Assembly (NCBI RefSeq): GCF_014207425.1
Contig: NZ_JACHFF010000001.1
Location: 1,014,124 to 1,078,123, forward strand
Direction of reading: 5' to 3'
Source of the DNA: Jeotgalicoccus coquinae
GTDB lineage: Bacteria > Bacillota > Bacilli > Staphylococcales > Salinicoccaceae
Length of the DNA: 64,000 bases
Part shown: one piece after another, positions 43,915 to 53,469 of the stretch
Numbering within the stretch: position 1 is the stretch's first letter
How the letters are laid out: each line of letters begins with the position of its first letter
Notes under the pieces: generated by a model
The model's input: only the letters and a program-made list of their open reading frames with translations
Database searches by the model: none
Told to the model about the DNA's origin: nothing
Translations under genes and position numbers: made by a program

Positions 43915-43954
43915 ATTGTACCATAGTTCACTTTAAGTTTGAACACGTTTTCAC
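43915..43954 (-). promoter_or_regulatory. gapB promoter with overlapping cre-like site
   Basis: TTCAAA (43943-43938), 17 bases and TACAAT (43920-43915) form a weak promoter on the minus strand. GTGAAAACGTGTTCAA (43954-43939) resembles a cre site, with two mismatches to the consensus, and covers the -35 box. Confidence 0.4.
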
Positions 43955-44544
43955 AGACTTTCCAACTCTTCTGTAAATCGGTCAAGCTGTTCATATAATT
44001 CCTCTACAGTACCGTTGTTATCAAGATGACAGTCACTTTTCTGCACCTTTTCCGTGAGCGGCATCTGGCTGTTAATGCGCGCTTCTGCTTCTCCGGCAGT
44101 CAGGTCATTTCTTTTAATCAGCCGCTTCACCTGAGTATCGCGGTCGACGAACACTGTCACTACCAGATCACAGCGTTCGTCCAGCCCGTTTTCAAACAGC
44201 AGCGGAATATCCAGAAACACATGGCCTTCTTTGATAAACTTCTGCTCATCCGCGTTCATCATTTCTCTGATTAATGGATGGACAATCTCATTCAGCTCGC
44301 GGCGTTTACCGGCATCGTTAAAAATAATGCTGCCGAGCTTTTTGCGGTCGAGCTCGCCGTTGTTATCAATAATATCTTTCCCGAACGCTTCGATAATCGC
44401 AGGAATTGCGGGACCGTTCTTCGCTGTCGTTTTTCTTGAATAGGCGTCTGCGTCGAGCACCGTATAGCCGCGCTCTTTTAAATAGTCGCTCACCGTTGTT
44501 TTACCACTCGCGATTCCGCCTGTCAATCCGATTATTTTATACAT
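43951..44544 (-). CDS. coaE: Dephospho-CoA kinase
   Basis: CoaE phosphorylates dephospho-CoA, the last step of CoA synthesis. The 197-residue form starts at the ATG at 44544 (MYKIIGLTGGIASGKTT), with AGAGGTGA five bases before; longer in-frame starts overlap mutM and lack a ribosome site. Walker A is GGIASGKT, and the substrate-binding DADAYSR and DIPLLFENG motifs follow. It lies six bases after mutM in polA-mutM-coaE. Confidence 0.95.
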   Translation of the reverse strand: MYKIIGLTGGIASGKTTVSDYLKERGYTVLDADAYSRKTTAKNGPAIPAIIEAFGKDIIDNNGELDRKKLGSIIFNDAGKRRELNEIVHPLIREMMNADEQKFIKEGHVFLDIPLLFENGLDERCDLVVTVFVDRDTQVKRLIKRNDLTAGEAEARINSQMPLTEKVQKSDCHLDNNGTVEELYEQLDRFTEELESL

Positions 44545-44549
44545 GGACA

Positions 44550-45413
44550 TCACCTCTGGCATATTGTGCAATAAAATGTATTGCGTGTACTGATTACTTT
44601 CGTCTTCAGTTCGTGACCGAGCGGACATTCTTTCCGCTGATACACGTTAAAACTGTTCTGCATTTCACCTTTGCCGCCCGTGACACTCCGGTAGTCGGAA
44701 ATCGTCGAGCCGCCGTGTGATAATGACAGCTCGAACACTTCAGTAATCCGGTCGAACAGTTCACGGAGCCTTTTATCGGAAACATTACCAACTTTTTTAG
44801 TCGGCAGAATATGCGACAGGTATAAGGCCTCAACGGCGTATATATTACCTACACCGGGAATAACCTCACCGTCCATAATCGCGGCTTTAATCGGTTTCTC
44901 TTCATATTTTTTCGTACGCAGCATCTTCATATAATGCGCAAAACCCAGCTCATCCGTATACTCCGGTGCCATACGCTGAAACGGCGGGAAATCCTGCAGG
45001 CTCTCATGCGTATGCATTTCTCCGAATCTGCGGATATCCGAATACACCAGCTTCTGCCCGTTATCGAGCGAGAATATAACCTGCCAGTGTTTCTTAAAAT
45101 TATGCTCTTTAATATCTTCAAAATCCGACACGATAAAATACGCACCCGACATGCCGAGATGGCTGACGAGATGCGTCGTTTTGTATTCATCGTTAATCAG
45201 GAAATATAAATACTTGCCGCGGCGTCCGATATGGGTAATTGTTTTGCCTGTTACAATTTCCTTAAATGCGTCGAGATCATCTTTTACTATCGTACGTTTA
45301 TTTAATTTATGTCCGTTATATATATGCTGCGACAGCTCAACGTCCGTAATCTTTAAATTGATTACGGGCGTGAGTTCGCGCTTAACGAGTTCAACTTCCG
45401 GCAGTTCCGGCAT
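44550..45413 (-). CDS. mutM: Formamidopyrimidine-DNA glycosylase
   Basis: MutM (Fpg) removes 8-oxoguanine and formamidopyrimidines from DNA and cuts the strand. The 287-residue protein starts MPELPEVE, with catalytic P2 and E3, and has the helix-two-turn-helix (PGVGNIYAVEALYLSHILPTKK). The C-terminal zinc finger normally has four cysteines, C-x2-C and C-x2-C; here it reads C263-P-L-G-H267 and C282-T-I-C285, so the second cysteine is missing and a histidine stands one place later. The intercalating-loop arginine in STRNTFYC is kept. The gene follows polA by ten bases. Confidence 0.94.
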   Translation of the reverse strand: MPELPEVELVKRELTPVINLKITDVELSQHIYNGHKLNKRTIVKDDLDAFKEIVTGKTITHIGRRGKYLYFLINDEYKTTHLVSHLGMSGAYFIVSDFEDIKEHNFKKHWQVIFSLDNGQKLVYSDIRRFGEMHTHESLQDFPPFQRMAPEYTDELGFAHYMKMLRTKKYEEKPIKAAIMDGEVIPGVGNIYAVEALYLSHILPTKKVGNVSDKRLRELFDRITEVFELSLSHGGSTISDYRSVTGGKGEMQNSFNVYQRKECPLGHELKTKVISTRNTFYCTICQR

Positions 45414-45422
45414 TTATTCCAC

Positions 45423-48026
45423 CTACTTCACTTCATACCAGTCCGTACCGTACCCTGCATCTACTTTCAGCGGTACGTCGATGTCTATCGCCTGCTCCAT
45501 AATATCTTTAATAACCGGAATGAAGGCTTCCACTTCACTTTCCGGAATATCAAAGATCAGCTCATCGTGGATCTGTAATAGTAATTCTGCATTGAATTTC
45601 TGTGCTTCTTCGCTCCCGGCGTATTTCACCATAGCGAGTTTAATAATATCAGCGGCACTCCCCTGAATTGGCGAGTTCATCGCTGTGCGTTCTGCGAACG
45701 AACGCGCATTAAAGTTTCTGCTGTTGACGTCAGGCACGTAGCGGCGGCGGTGCAGCATTGTCGTGACATAACCGTCGCGTTTAGCATCCTGCACGATGTC
45801 GTGCATAAACTGTTTCACTTCTTTAAATGATTCGAGATACGTATTGATAAACTGACCCGCTTCTTTACGCGTAATGCCTAAGTTCTGGCTGAGTCCGTAA
45901 TCGCTGATTCCGTAGACGATACCGAAGTTAACGGCTTTCGCGTTGCGGCGCATTAACGGTGTGACTTCATCGAGTTCAACGCCGTACACTTCCATCGCCG
46001 TTTTCGTATGAATATCGATATCGTTCGTAAATGCTTCCATCATCGATTCATCCTGCGTAATTGCTGCGAGTACACGCAGCTCGATCTGCGAATAGTCGAG
46101 TCCGAGCAGCACGTTGCCTTCTTTTGAAGGAACGAATGCCTGACGAATCTTCCGTCCCTCTTCAAGTCTGATCGGAATGTTCTGCAGGTTCGGTTCCACA
46201 CTCGATAGACGTCCCGTCTGGGCAAGTGTCTGGTTAAAGCGCGTATGAATACGCGAATCCTCAGTCACTTCACCCTGCAGGCCGATAACATACGTCGACT
46301 GCAGTTTGCTGATCGTACGGTATGTTAAAATATGTTCGATAATTTCATGCTTGTCCTCGAGCTGTTCCAGCACGTCGACCGCTGTTGAGTAGCCGGTCTT
46401 CGTTTTCTTAATAACAGGCAGTTCAAGCTTCTCAAATAAAATCACACCGAGCTGTTTCGGAGAGTTGATATTGAACTCTTCCCCTGCCAGACGATAAATC
46501 TTTTCTTCTATTTCTTTCAGACGTCCGCTGAGTTCTTCTTCCATCTCTTTCAGACGCTCTGTTTTAATTTTAATTCCTTTGAGTTCCATCTGAACGAGTA
46601 CTCTCGATAATGGAATCTCAAGGTCATGCCATAAACCGTACATTTCGTCAGCGCGTAGTTTCTCCGCCATCGGTTCTGCAACTCTTTCAATGGCCTGCAC
46701 TTTACCGGCAACGAAATCTTTTGTTTCTTCAGCATCCGGGTCCTTCTTATTGCGTCCTTTACCGTAATGGAAATCGTCGCTGTTAATCGATACGTTAAAG
46801 TCGGCCGCTGTTTCAGCCACATCGATTATTTTCTTCGACGGGTTTAACAGGAAACTGCCGAGCATAATATCTTCTGTAAAGTTATCGAACCCGACATTCA
46901 GATGATTTAACAGTGCCACCTGACGTTTCAGATCGTATGTCGTTACAGAAGTACGCGTATTTAAAAACTGGCTGAGTTCGTCTGCATCAAATTCAGCTGC
47001 TTCTTTAACCAGCACAAAATCTTTATCGGCAATACCGATAAATTCAGGTTTTGCTTTTAAATAGTTTTCATCGTGCACTTCGAGGTAAATACTGATATCG
47101 TCCCCGAAGTCATTTAATGAATCAGTACGTTCAGCTGTAAATGACGCAGCCTCTTCCACTTCCGCTGCTTCCATATTATTCAGAAGCGAGTTGAACTCAA
47201 GTTCTTTAAACAGTTCGTACTTCTCTTCAGAATCCTCGTTCATGAATTTAAGGTCCCCGAGTTTAAAATCAAACGTCATATCGCGGTAAATTGTCGCAAG
47301 CTCTTTACTCATCAGCGCAATCCCCTGATTGTTCGTCAGGTTTTCGTTTAATTTTTTTGCAGTAATCTTATCCAGATTATCCAGCACGCTTTCAACGCTG
47401 CCGTATTCCTTCAATAGTTTAACCGCTGTTTTTTCACCGACACCGGGTACGCCCGGAATATTATCCGATTTGTCGCCCATCAGACCTTTTAAATCGATAA
47501 TCTGGTTTGGCACAAGACCGTCGTAAACGTCAGCCACGTGTTCAGGTGTAAAGACTTCAATATCCGTCACACCTTTTTTTGTAATGTACACTTTCGTATG
47601 TTCACTTGCAAGCTGCGTTAAGTCTTTATCGCCTGTAATAACAATCGTTTCAAACTTCTCTTCGTCAGCAAGCTTCGTCCACGTACCGATAATATCATCG
47701 GCTTCGTAGTCTTCGTGCTCAAAACGTTTAATGCCGTATGCATCGATTAACTTTCTGATCGGTGCAAACTGTTCCCCGAGCTCCGGTGGAGTCTTCTGTC
47801 TGCCGCCTTTATATTCTTTGTACTGCTTATGTCTGAACGTCGATTTACCCGCGTCAAACGCGACTAAAAAATAATCGGGCTCTTCTTCTTTAATTACTTT
47901 TTCAAGCAGCCGTGCATAACCGAAAATCGCATTCGTGTGCAGTCCGCTCTGATTCGTTAACAGCGGCAGTCCGTAAAATGCGCGGAACGCAATACTGTTT
48001 CCATCCATGAGAATTAACTTAGCCAT
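45423..48026 (-). CDS. polA: DNA polymerase I
   Basis: PolA removes RNA primers and fills gaps. The 867-residue protein has the 5'-3' exonuclease (LILMDGNSIAFRAFYG, then VITGDKDLTQL, LMGDKSDNIPGVPGVGEKTA), a 3'-5' exonuclease-like domain in which the first acidic motif reads IYLEVHD rather than D-x-E, so probably inactive as in Bacillus, and the polymerase domain with motif A DYSQIELRV, the O helix RRNAKAVNFGIVYG and motif C QIHDELIFD. It leads polA-mutM-coaE. Confidence 0.97.
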   Translation of the reverse strand: MAKLILMDGNSIAFRAFYGLPLLTNQSGLHTNAIFGYARLLEKVIKEEEPDYFLVAFDAGKSTFRHKQYKEYKGGRQKTPPELGEQFAPIRKLIDAYGIKRFEHEDYEADDIIGTWTKLADEEKFETIVITGDKDLTQLASEHTKVYITKKGVTDIEVFTPEHVADVYDGLVPNQIIDLKGLMGDKSDNIPGVPGVGEKTAVKLLKEYGSVESVLDNLDKITAKKLNENLTNNQGIALMSKELATIYRDMTFDFKLGDLKFMNEDSEEKYELFKELEFNSLLNNMEAAEVEEAASFTAERTDSLNDFGDDISIYLEVHDENYLKAKPEFIGIADKDFVLVKEAAEFDADELSQFLNTRTSVTTYDLKRQVALLNHLNVGFDNFTEDIMLGSFLLNPSKKIIDVAETAADFNVSINSDDFHYGKGRNKKDPDAEETKDFVAGKVQAIERVAEPMAEKLRADEMYGLWHDLEIPLSRVLVQMELKGIKIKTERLKEMEEELSGRLKEIEEKIYRLAGEEFNINSPKQLGVILFEKLELPVIKKTKTGYSTAVDVLEQLEDKHEIIEHILTYRTISKLQSTYVIGLQGEVTEDSRIHTRFNQTLAQTGRLSSVEPNLQNIPIRLEEGRKIRQAFVPSKEGNVLLGLDYSQIELRVLAAITQDESMMEAFTNDIDIHTKTAMEVYGVELDEVTPLMRRNAKAVNFGIVYGISDYGLSQNLGITRKEAGQFINTYLESFKEVKQFMHDIVQDAKRDGYVTTMLHRRRYVPDVNSRNFNARSFAERTAMNSPIQGSAADIIKLAMVKYAGSEEAQKFNAELLLQIHDELIFDIPESEVEAFIPVIKDIMEQAIDIDVPLKVDAGYGTDWYEVK

Positions 48027-48133
48027 AATACTCTCCTTAGTCAGTCATTCATTCTTACTTTAAATTATACAGTTCCAGTGAATATTAGCCAATTAAAAAA
48101 GGCCGATGAGTTATTCCTGTAAAATCCTAAAAC

Positions 48134-48168
48134 AAAAAACACCTGACTCATCCGGGGAGTCAGGTGTT
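48134..48168 (-). terminator. Terminator after the AbgT-type transporter gene
   Basis: A 12-bp stem (ACACCTGACTC/GAGTCAGGTGT) with a short GC loop is followed on the minus strand by TTTTTTG. Confidence 0.88.
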
Positions 48169-48193
48169 GTAAAATTACATCCATTACTTTCTC

Positions 48194-49768
48194 TTAATAA
48201 TGAACTGGTGAATCCGGACCTAATGGAATTCCAAGAAGGCTCCAGATAATAAGCATTAAGCCCCAGAAGATAAAGAAACAAATTGAGTACGGCAGCATTA
48301 CTGAAATCAGTGTACCGATACCGATGTTTTTATCGTATTTCTGTGCAAATGCAATGATGATTGCAAAGTAAGTCATGAGCGGTGTAATAATATTCGTACT
48401 TGAATCTGCTACACGGTATGCCATCGTCGTCAGCTCCGGAGAGTATCCAAGCTGCATCAGAATCGGTACGAAAATTGGAGCCATTAAAGCCCATTTCGCA
48501 CTCGCACTACCGATGAATAAGTTGATTACAGCAGTTACAAGCATAAAGCCGATTAACAGCGGTACACCGGTTAAGCTCATGCTGTCCAGAAGCTGCGCAC
48601 CGTAAACCCCGATTACAAGACCAAGGTTAGACTCAGTGAAGTAAGCGACGAACTGACCTGCTGCGAATGCTAAGACGATAAACATTCCCATAGAAGCCAT
48701 TGTGTCAGACATCTGTCCTGCGACATCTTTATCGTTTTTAATTGATTTTGTTACAATACCGTAAACAATACCCGGAATAAAGAATAAAATCGCAATAATC
48801 GGTACAAGTGAACTCATGAACGGTGACTGAATAATCGTATCCATGTAAGATCCGATGTCGTCAGATCCGCGCATCGGCGAGTTCGGAAGCACTACTAACA
48901 GTGCTGCAAGTATTAGTCCGATAATAACAGAAATAAACGCCAGAATCAGACCTTTCTTCTCTACAGGCTCAAGTGTCTGAATTCCTTCAACATCTTCACC
49001 TGATAAATCTTCTTCCTGTTCTTTAGACATTTTGAATGAACCTAAACGCGGTTCAACAATTTTAGCAGATACGAACCAGCCGACAAATGTCAGCAGGAAT
49101 ACACTGACCATAATGAAGTACCAGTTCATTGCAACGTTAATTGAATCTGCATATGCAGGGTCGATTAATGCCGCGCCTGCAGCAGTAAGTTCAGCAAGCA
49201 TAACGTCCGTTCCGCTCAGCAGTAAGTTCGCAGAGAACCCTGCAGATACACCGGCGAATGCTGCAGCCAGACCCGCAAGGGGATGTCTGCCAAGTGCCAG
49301 GTACAGAAGTGCACCAAGCGGCGGTAATACTACGTAACCTGCATCAGATGCTACCGATGACATAATCCCTGCAAATACGAGACCTGCAGTGATCAGGTTT
49401 TTTGGAATTGCAAGTACAAACGCTTTTAAAGCAGCGCCGATTAAACCGGAACGCTCCGCTACTCCGATACCGAGCATTGTTAAAAGTACAACGCCAAGCG
49501 GTGCGAAGTTAATGAAGTTATCCGTCATACTTTCGAATATATAACTAATACCTTCGGCATTTAATAAGTTTTTTACTGCAACTTCTTCGTTACCTTCGCC
49601 TGGATGTGTGACTGAAATTCCAAGTATTCCGAAAATTGATGATAAAACTAAAGTCAATACCGCCAAAATAGCAAAAAGCGTAACCGGGTGCGGCAGTTTG
49701 TTACCCAGCCATTCTACAAAATCTAAAAACCTTTGAAACAATCCATGTTTCTTTTTACTCTCGTCCAC
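48194..49768 (-). CDS. AbgT-family transporter
   Basis: The 524-residue membrane protein has about twelve spans and the AbgT pattern: NKLPHPVTLFAILAVL at the start, SVASDAGYVVLPPLGALLYLALGRHPLAGLAAAFAGVSAGFSANLLL with the loops near residue 150, and a paired re-entrant region STNIITPLMTYF near 460. The family was described as p-aminobenzoyl-glutamate uptake and later as sulfonamide-exporting antiporters, so the substrate is open. It occupies the place between polA and icd where S. aureus has phoPR, and has its own terminator. Confidence 0.9.
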   Translation of the reverse strand: MDESKKKHGLFQRFLDFVEWLGNKLPHPVTLFAILAVLTLVLSSIFGILGISVTHPGEGNEEVAVKNLLNAEGISYIFESMTDNFINFAPLGVVLLTMLGIGVAERSGLIGAALKAFVLAIPKNLITAGLVFAGIMSSVASDAGYVVLPPLGALLYLALGRHPLAGLAAAFAGVSAGFSANLLLSGTDVMLAELTAAGAALIDPAYADSINVAMNWYFIMVSVFLLTFVGWFVSAKIVEPRLGSFKMSKEQEEDLSGEDVEGIQTLEPVEKKGLILAFISVIIGLILAALLVVLPNSPMRGSDDIGSYMDTIIQSPFMSSLVPIIAILFFIPGIVYGIVTKSIKNDKDVAGQMSDTMASMGMFIVLAFAAGQFVAYFTESNLGLVIGVYGAQLLDSMSLTGVPLLIGFMLVTAVINLFIGSASAKWALMAPIFVPILMQLGYSPELTTMAYRVADSSTNIITPLMTYFAIIIAFAQKYDKNIGIGTLISVMLPYSICFFIFWGLMLIIWSLLGIPLGPDSPVHY

Positions 49769-49797
49769 AGCTTAAACGTCCTCCCAATATGTACAAA

Positions 49798-49828
49798 ATT
49801 AAAAGTCGCTCTTAAAGAGCGACTTTTA
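49798..49828 (-). terminator. Terminator after icd
   Basis: A 12-bp nearly perfect stem (AAAAGTCGCTCT/AGAGCGACTTTT) with loop TTA is followed on the minus strand by AATTTTG. T-run is mostly inside the stem. Confidence 0.75.
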
Positions 49829-49865
49829 CTATTATAATATTTAGTTGATCAGATTACAATCTGAA

Positions 49866-51134
49866 TTATTGCATATTTTCGATTAATGCGTCACCAAATT
49901 CAGAACATTTAACTTCTGTAGCGCCGTCCATCAGGCGGGCAAAGTCATATGTTACGATTTTTTTCGATATTGTGTTTTCAATAGCGCCATTCACCAGGTC
50001 AGCAGCTTCCTGCCATCCAAGGTGTTCAAGCATTAATACGCCTGATAGTAATACAGATGAAGGATTAACTTTATCTTGTCCGGCGTACTTCGGTGCAGTA
50101 CCGTGAGTTGCTTCAAAGATAGCGTGGCCGGTTTCGTAGTTGATGTTTGCACCTGGTGCAATACCAATTCCGCCAACCTGTGCTGCTAAAGCATCACTGA
50201 TGTAGTCACCGTTTAAGTTCATTGTTGCAACAACATCAAATTCTTTCGGACGTGTAAGAATCTGCTGCAGGAAGATATCCGCAATAGAGTCTTTGATGAT
50301 GATTTTGCCGTCAGCAACAGCTTTGTCCTGTACTGCATCAGCTTGTTCTTTACCGTCTTTTTCAACGATTTCATCGTATTCAGCCCATGTGAAAGTCTGG
50401 TCAGCGAATTCGTTGCGGGCAAGTTCATAGCCCCACTTCTTGAATCCACCTTCAGTGAACTTCATGATGTTACCTTTGTGTACTAAAGTAACTGATGGTT
50501 TTTTGTGCTCGATTGCATAGTTGATAGCAGAACGAACTAAACGCTCAGTACCTTCTTTAGATACAGGTTTGATAGCAATTGAAGAAGACTCAGGGAAACG
50601 GATGTTTTTAACGCCCATTTCATCCTGCAGGAAGTCTACAACTTTTTTAACTTCAGGCGTACCTTCGTTAAATTCGATTCCAGCGTAGATGTCTTCAGTG
50701 TTTTCTCTGAAGATCTGCATATCACAGTGCTCAGGATGTTTAACCGGTGAAGGTACACCTGTGTAGTGTCTTACCGGACGCAAGCACGCGAAAAGGTCCA
50801 GTTCCTGGCGAAGTGTAACGTTTAATGAACGGAAACCGCCGCCGATTGGAGTTGTTAAAGGACCTTTAATAGCGATTAAATACTCATCGATTTTATCAAG
50901 AGTATCCTGCGGAAGCCATTCGCCTGTTTTATCGAATGCTTTCTGACCCGCGTATACTTCAAGCCAGTCGATTTTTTTCTCGCCGTTGTAAGCTTTTTCT
51001 ACAGCTGCATCGATAACTTTGCTTGCTGCTGCCCAGATATCCGGACCAATTCCGTCACCTTCGATGAAAGGAATAATCGGATTGTTAGGTACGCTTAGTA
51101 CACCATCGTTAGTTTGAATTTTTGCTCCTGCCAT
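49866..51134 (-). CDS. icd: Isocitrate dehydrogenase (NADP+)
   Basis: Icd converts isocitrate to 2-oxoglutarate in the TCA cycle. The 422-residue protein has [14 protein letters not shown] near the start, the substrate site [14 protein letters not shown] (about 137-150), [21 protein letters not shown] and the coenzyme region [25 protein letters not shown]. It follows citZ by 30 bases and shares its promoter, the Bacillus citZ-icd order; an mdh gene after icd is absent. Confidence 0.97.
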   Translation of the reverse strand: MAGAKIQTNDGVLSVPNNPIIPFIEGDGIGPDIWAAASKVIDAAVEKAYNGEKKIDWLEVYAGQKAFDKTGEWLPQDTLDKIDEYLIAIKGPLTTPIGGGFRSLNVTLRQELDLFACLRPVRHYTGVPSPVKHPEHCDMQIFRENTEDIYAGIEFNEGTPEVKKVVDFLQDEMGVKNIRFPESSSIAIKPVSKEGTERLVRSAINYAIEHKKPSVTLVHKGNIMKFTEGGFKKWGYELARNEFADQTFTWAEYDEIVEKDGKEQADAVQDKAVADGKIIIKDSIADIFLQQILTRPKEFDVVATMNLNGDYISDALAAQVGGIGIAPGANINYETGHAIFEATHGTAPKYAGQDKVNPSSVLLSGVLMLEHLGWQEAADLVNGAIENTISKKIVTYDFARLMDGATEVKCSEFGDALIENMQ

Positions 51135-51164
51135 TTGTAAAAACCCCCGTTAATTTTTTAAAAA

Positions 51165-52280
51165 TTATCTGTTTTCAATTGGTTCGTATTTCATGTTCGT
51201 GTGGCCGTTGTACTCCGCACGAGGTCTGATCAGTCTGTTGTTTTCATACTGCTCGAAAATGTGTGCAATCCAGCCTGAAGTTCTGCTGACTGCAAAAATT
51301 GGTGTGAATAAGTCATGTGCGATTCCAAGTGAATGGTAAACCGATGCACTGAAAAAGTCAACGTTAGGCAGTAAGCCTTTCTCTTCTTCAATAATCTGCG
51401 CAATCTTCACAGACATTTCGTAAAGTTCAGGCTGACCGTTTTCTTCAGTTAAGCGGCGGGCCATATCTTCAAGATACTTGGCACGCGGGTCTCCCTCTTT
51501 ATAAACTCTGTGTCCGATTCCCATGACTTTCTCTTTGTTGTCGAATTTTTTCTGAATGTAGCTTTCGACATTTTCAAGAGAACCAATCTCTTCAAGCATA
51601 GCCATGACCTGTTCATTCGCTCCGCCGTGTAATGGCCCCTTAAGTGCTCCGATAGCGCCTGTCACTCCCGAATATACATCCGATAAAGTCGCTACGATAA
51701 CACGTGCAGCAAATGTTGATGCGTTGATTTCATGGTCGGCGTGTAAAACAAGTGCCGTGTTCATTGCTTCAACCTGAACGTCAGTCGGCTCTTCACCGTT
51801 CATCATGTACAGGAAGTTTTTAGCATAACCGTACTCCGGATTCGGGTCGATTACTTCTTTACCTTCACGAGTACGTGCGATAGCCGCTACGATTGAAGGA
51901 ATTTTCGCCTGAATGCGGATTGCTTTACGCAATGTCGCTTCCTCAGACTGATCCTCAGCCGTCGCATCCGTGTGTGCAAGCAGTGACACTGCAGTACGCA
52001 GCGCGCTCATAGGATGAACTGATTTATCTACAAAAGTTGTATAAAAACCTTTAGCTTCATCAGTTAAAAATGCATGGTCAAATAACTCCTGTTTGAAAGC
52101 TTTCAGTTCCTCTTTGTTTGGCAGGTGATCATGCCATAATAAAAATACCACTTCTTCGAATTCAGCATTTTCTGCTAAATCGTCAATTTCATAACCGCAA
52201 TAAGTCAGCTGTGTGCCGATAATTGAGCTGATTCTTGATTCCCCAATTACAACACCTTCTAAACCGCTGTTTCCAGTCAT
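51165..52280 (-). CDS. citZ: Citrate synthase
   Basis: CitZ condenses acetyl-CoA and oxaloacetate. The 371-residue protein has the small Gram-positive type I-II fold with catalytic-site segments LHADHEINASTFAARV, PLHGGANEQVMAML, MGIGHRVYKEGDPRAKYL and NVDFFSASVYHSLGI. A strong ribosome site AGGAGGGGG stands before its ATG. It is the first gene of citZ-icd; a possible -10 (TATACT, 52325-52320) and a half cre site further up suggest catabolite control. Confidence 0.96.
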   Translation of the reverse strand: MTGNSGLEGVVIGESRISSIIGTQLTYCGYEIDDLAENAEFEEVVFLLWHDHLPNKEELKAFKQELFDHAFLTDEAKGFYTTFVDKSVHPMSALRTAVSLLAHTDATAEDQSEEATLRKAIRIQAKIPSIVAAIARTREGKEVIDPNPEYGYAKNFLYMMNGEEPTDVQVEAMNTALVLHADHEINASTFAARVIVATLSDVYSGVTGAIGALKGPLHGGANEQVMAMLEEIGSLENVESYIQKKFDNKEKVMGIGHRVYKEGDPRAKYLEDMARRLTEENGQPELYEMSVKIAQIIEEEKGLLPNVDFFSASVYHSLGIAHDLFTPIFAVSRTSGWIAHIFEQYENNRLIRPRAEYNGHTNMKYEPIENR

Positions 52281-52624
52281 AAATCCCCCTCCTAGTTATG
52301 TAACAGAATCTTTAAACCAAGTATAACAAAATTGTCACAAATATGTTTGCCCTTACCTGAACGCGATGTTTGTGAATAAGAATACATAATGTAAGCGTAA
52401 CCTTTGATACTGCTGTATTCCCGTATGAATTAACCGATAAAGTACTGTGTAATAAGAATCAGTTAATTATCTTATATTATATCATAAGTATATGTTATGT
52501 ATAGGTGTAGATGTTGATAGCTAAGGGTTATGGTTATGGTTTTGGTTGAGACTGTGATGCTGTTACTGGAGGGTATCCCGGTTTACAACAGCGGTTCTCT
52601 GTTGTCATCCAGACCCGCACAAAC
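52281..52624. other. Gene-free stretch upstream of citZ
   Basis: No open frame looks real. It holds a possible citZ -10 box TATACT (52325-52320, minus) without a clear -35, a short palindrome TTGTGACAA (52332-52340), and on the plus strand ATGTAAGCG (52389-52397), the left half of a cre site with a poor right half. The remaining sequence is AT-rich and then GT-rich without repeats. Confidence 0.4.
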
Positions 52625-52665
52625 AAAAAAAACCCCCGAAACTGCATCAGCGCAGTCTCCGGAGG
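52625..52665 (-). terminator. Terminator after the lipoprotein gene
   Basis: ACTGC/GCAGT and an outer CCTCCGGAG/CGGGGG block form an imperfect GC-rich stem followed on the minus strand by eight T. Confidence 0.8.
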
Positions 52666-52683
52666 ATTTCAAGCTCATTAATA

Positions 52684-53451
52684 TTATTGTTCTTCTGACA
52701 TATTCAGCGGTTTTTCAATCATTTCAACGTCGTCGATATTTGTGTAATCGACTGTAGAATGTACCGCGATGTCTTCGCCTTCACTTACGATGTCAGCTTT
52801 CAGTTCACTGCCCGTAAATTTGTACTTACCGTCGAAGTAAAGCTGAATTGTGCCGTTAATACTGTCAGCCGCTTCAACCTGCTTCAGCGTTTCTTCATCA
52901 ATTAAACCGCCGAGTGCCGCAGAATTTTCGACGTTTATCGTTATTGCGTAGCCTTCGTCGAGTTCGCTGACTTCGCCTTCCGGATAGTTTTTAAGTTCAG
53001 CGACGATGGTCTGATAATCGTTGCCTTCAATATCCATCGTTTCTTCTGTCTGTACGACTTCGTTGCCGGCATACATGAAGTGATCGCCTTCGACGACATA
53101 GTGTGTAACGATGTCGCCGTTGTTGTTCACAGACAGTTTGAATTCGTTCTGTCCGCCGAACGTCATAATCGTACGGATTGTACTTTCTTCATCCGGCTTT
53201 GTGGTTTTAAACGATTGCTGGGCAACGTATGATGAAATGCCTTCACTGTTTGCCACAGCGCTGTCGATTAAGTCAGCTGATGCCATGTCGCTTTTTCTGC
53301 CTTGTTCTTCTTCACCGGCAGTTTCTTCCGTATTTTCCTCAGCGGCTTCTTCTTCCGTTCCGTTTTCTTCAGAAACCGGTTCTTCCGGATTGTCAGAGCA
53401 TGCTGATAAAATTAATATACTTCCGAATAATGCAGCGAGCGTTTTTTTCAT
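52684..53451 (-). CDS. Lipoprotein of unknown function
   Basis: The 255-residue protein begins MKKTLAALFGSILILSAC, a lipoprotein signal with lipobox LSAC and the lipidated cysteine at residue 18. A Glu-rich linker (residues 23-50) is followed by a beta-rich domain with alternating strands (FGGQNEFKLSVNNNGDIVTHYVVEGDHFMY, then SELKADIVSEGEDIAVHSTVDY) like the LolA/LppX-type or DUF6612-like lipoproteins. I do not recognise a function. The ATG at 53451 is chosen over one three codons upstream because it gives the proper signal peptide. It follows pyk and ends at a strong terminator. Confidence 0.85.
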   Translation of the reverse strand: MKKTLAALFGSILILSACSDNPEEPVSEENGTEEEAAEENTEETAGEEEQGRKSDMASADLIDSAVANSEGISSYVAQQSFKTTKPDEESTIRTIMTFGGQNEFKLSVNNNGDIVTHYVVEGDHFMYAGNEVVQTEETMDIEGNDYQTIVAELKNYPEGEVSELDEGYAITINVENSAALGGLIDEETLKQVEAADSINGTIQLYFDGKYKFTGSELKADIVSEGEDIAVHSTVDYTNIDDVEMIEKPLNMSEEQ

Positions 53452-53469
53452 CCAACACACCTCTAATCC

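Noticed and set aside
52300-52350. Rex- or CcpC-type operator upstream of citZ
   Set aside because: TTGTGACAA is a short palindrome but lacks the spacing of a full Rex site, and no ATAA-N7-TTAT box for CcpC is seen.
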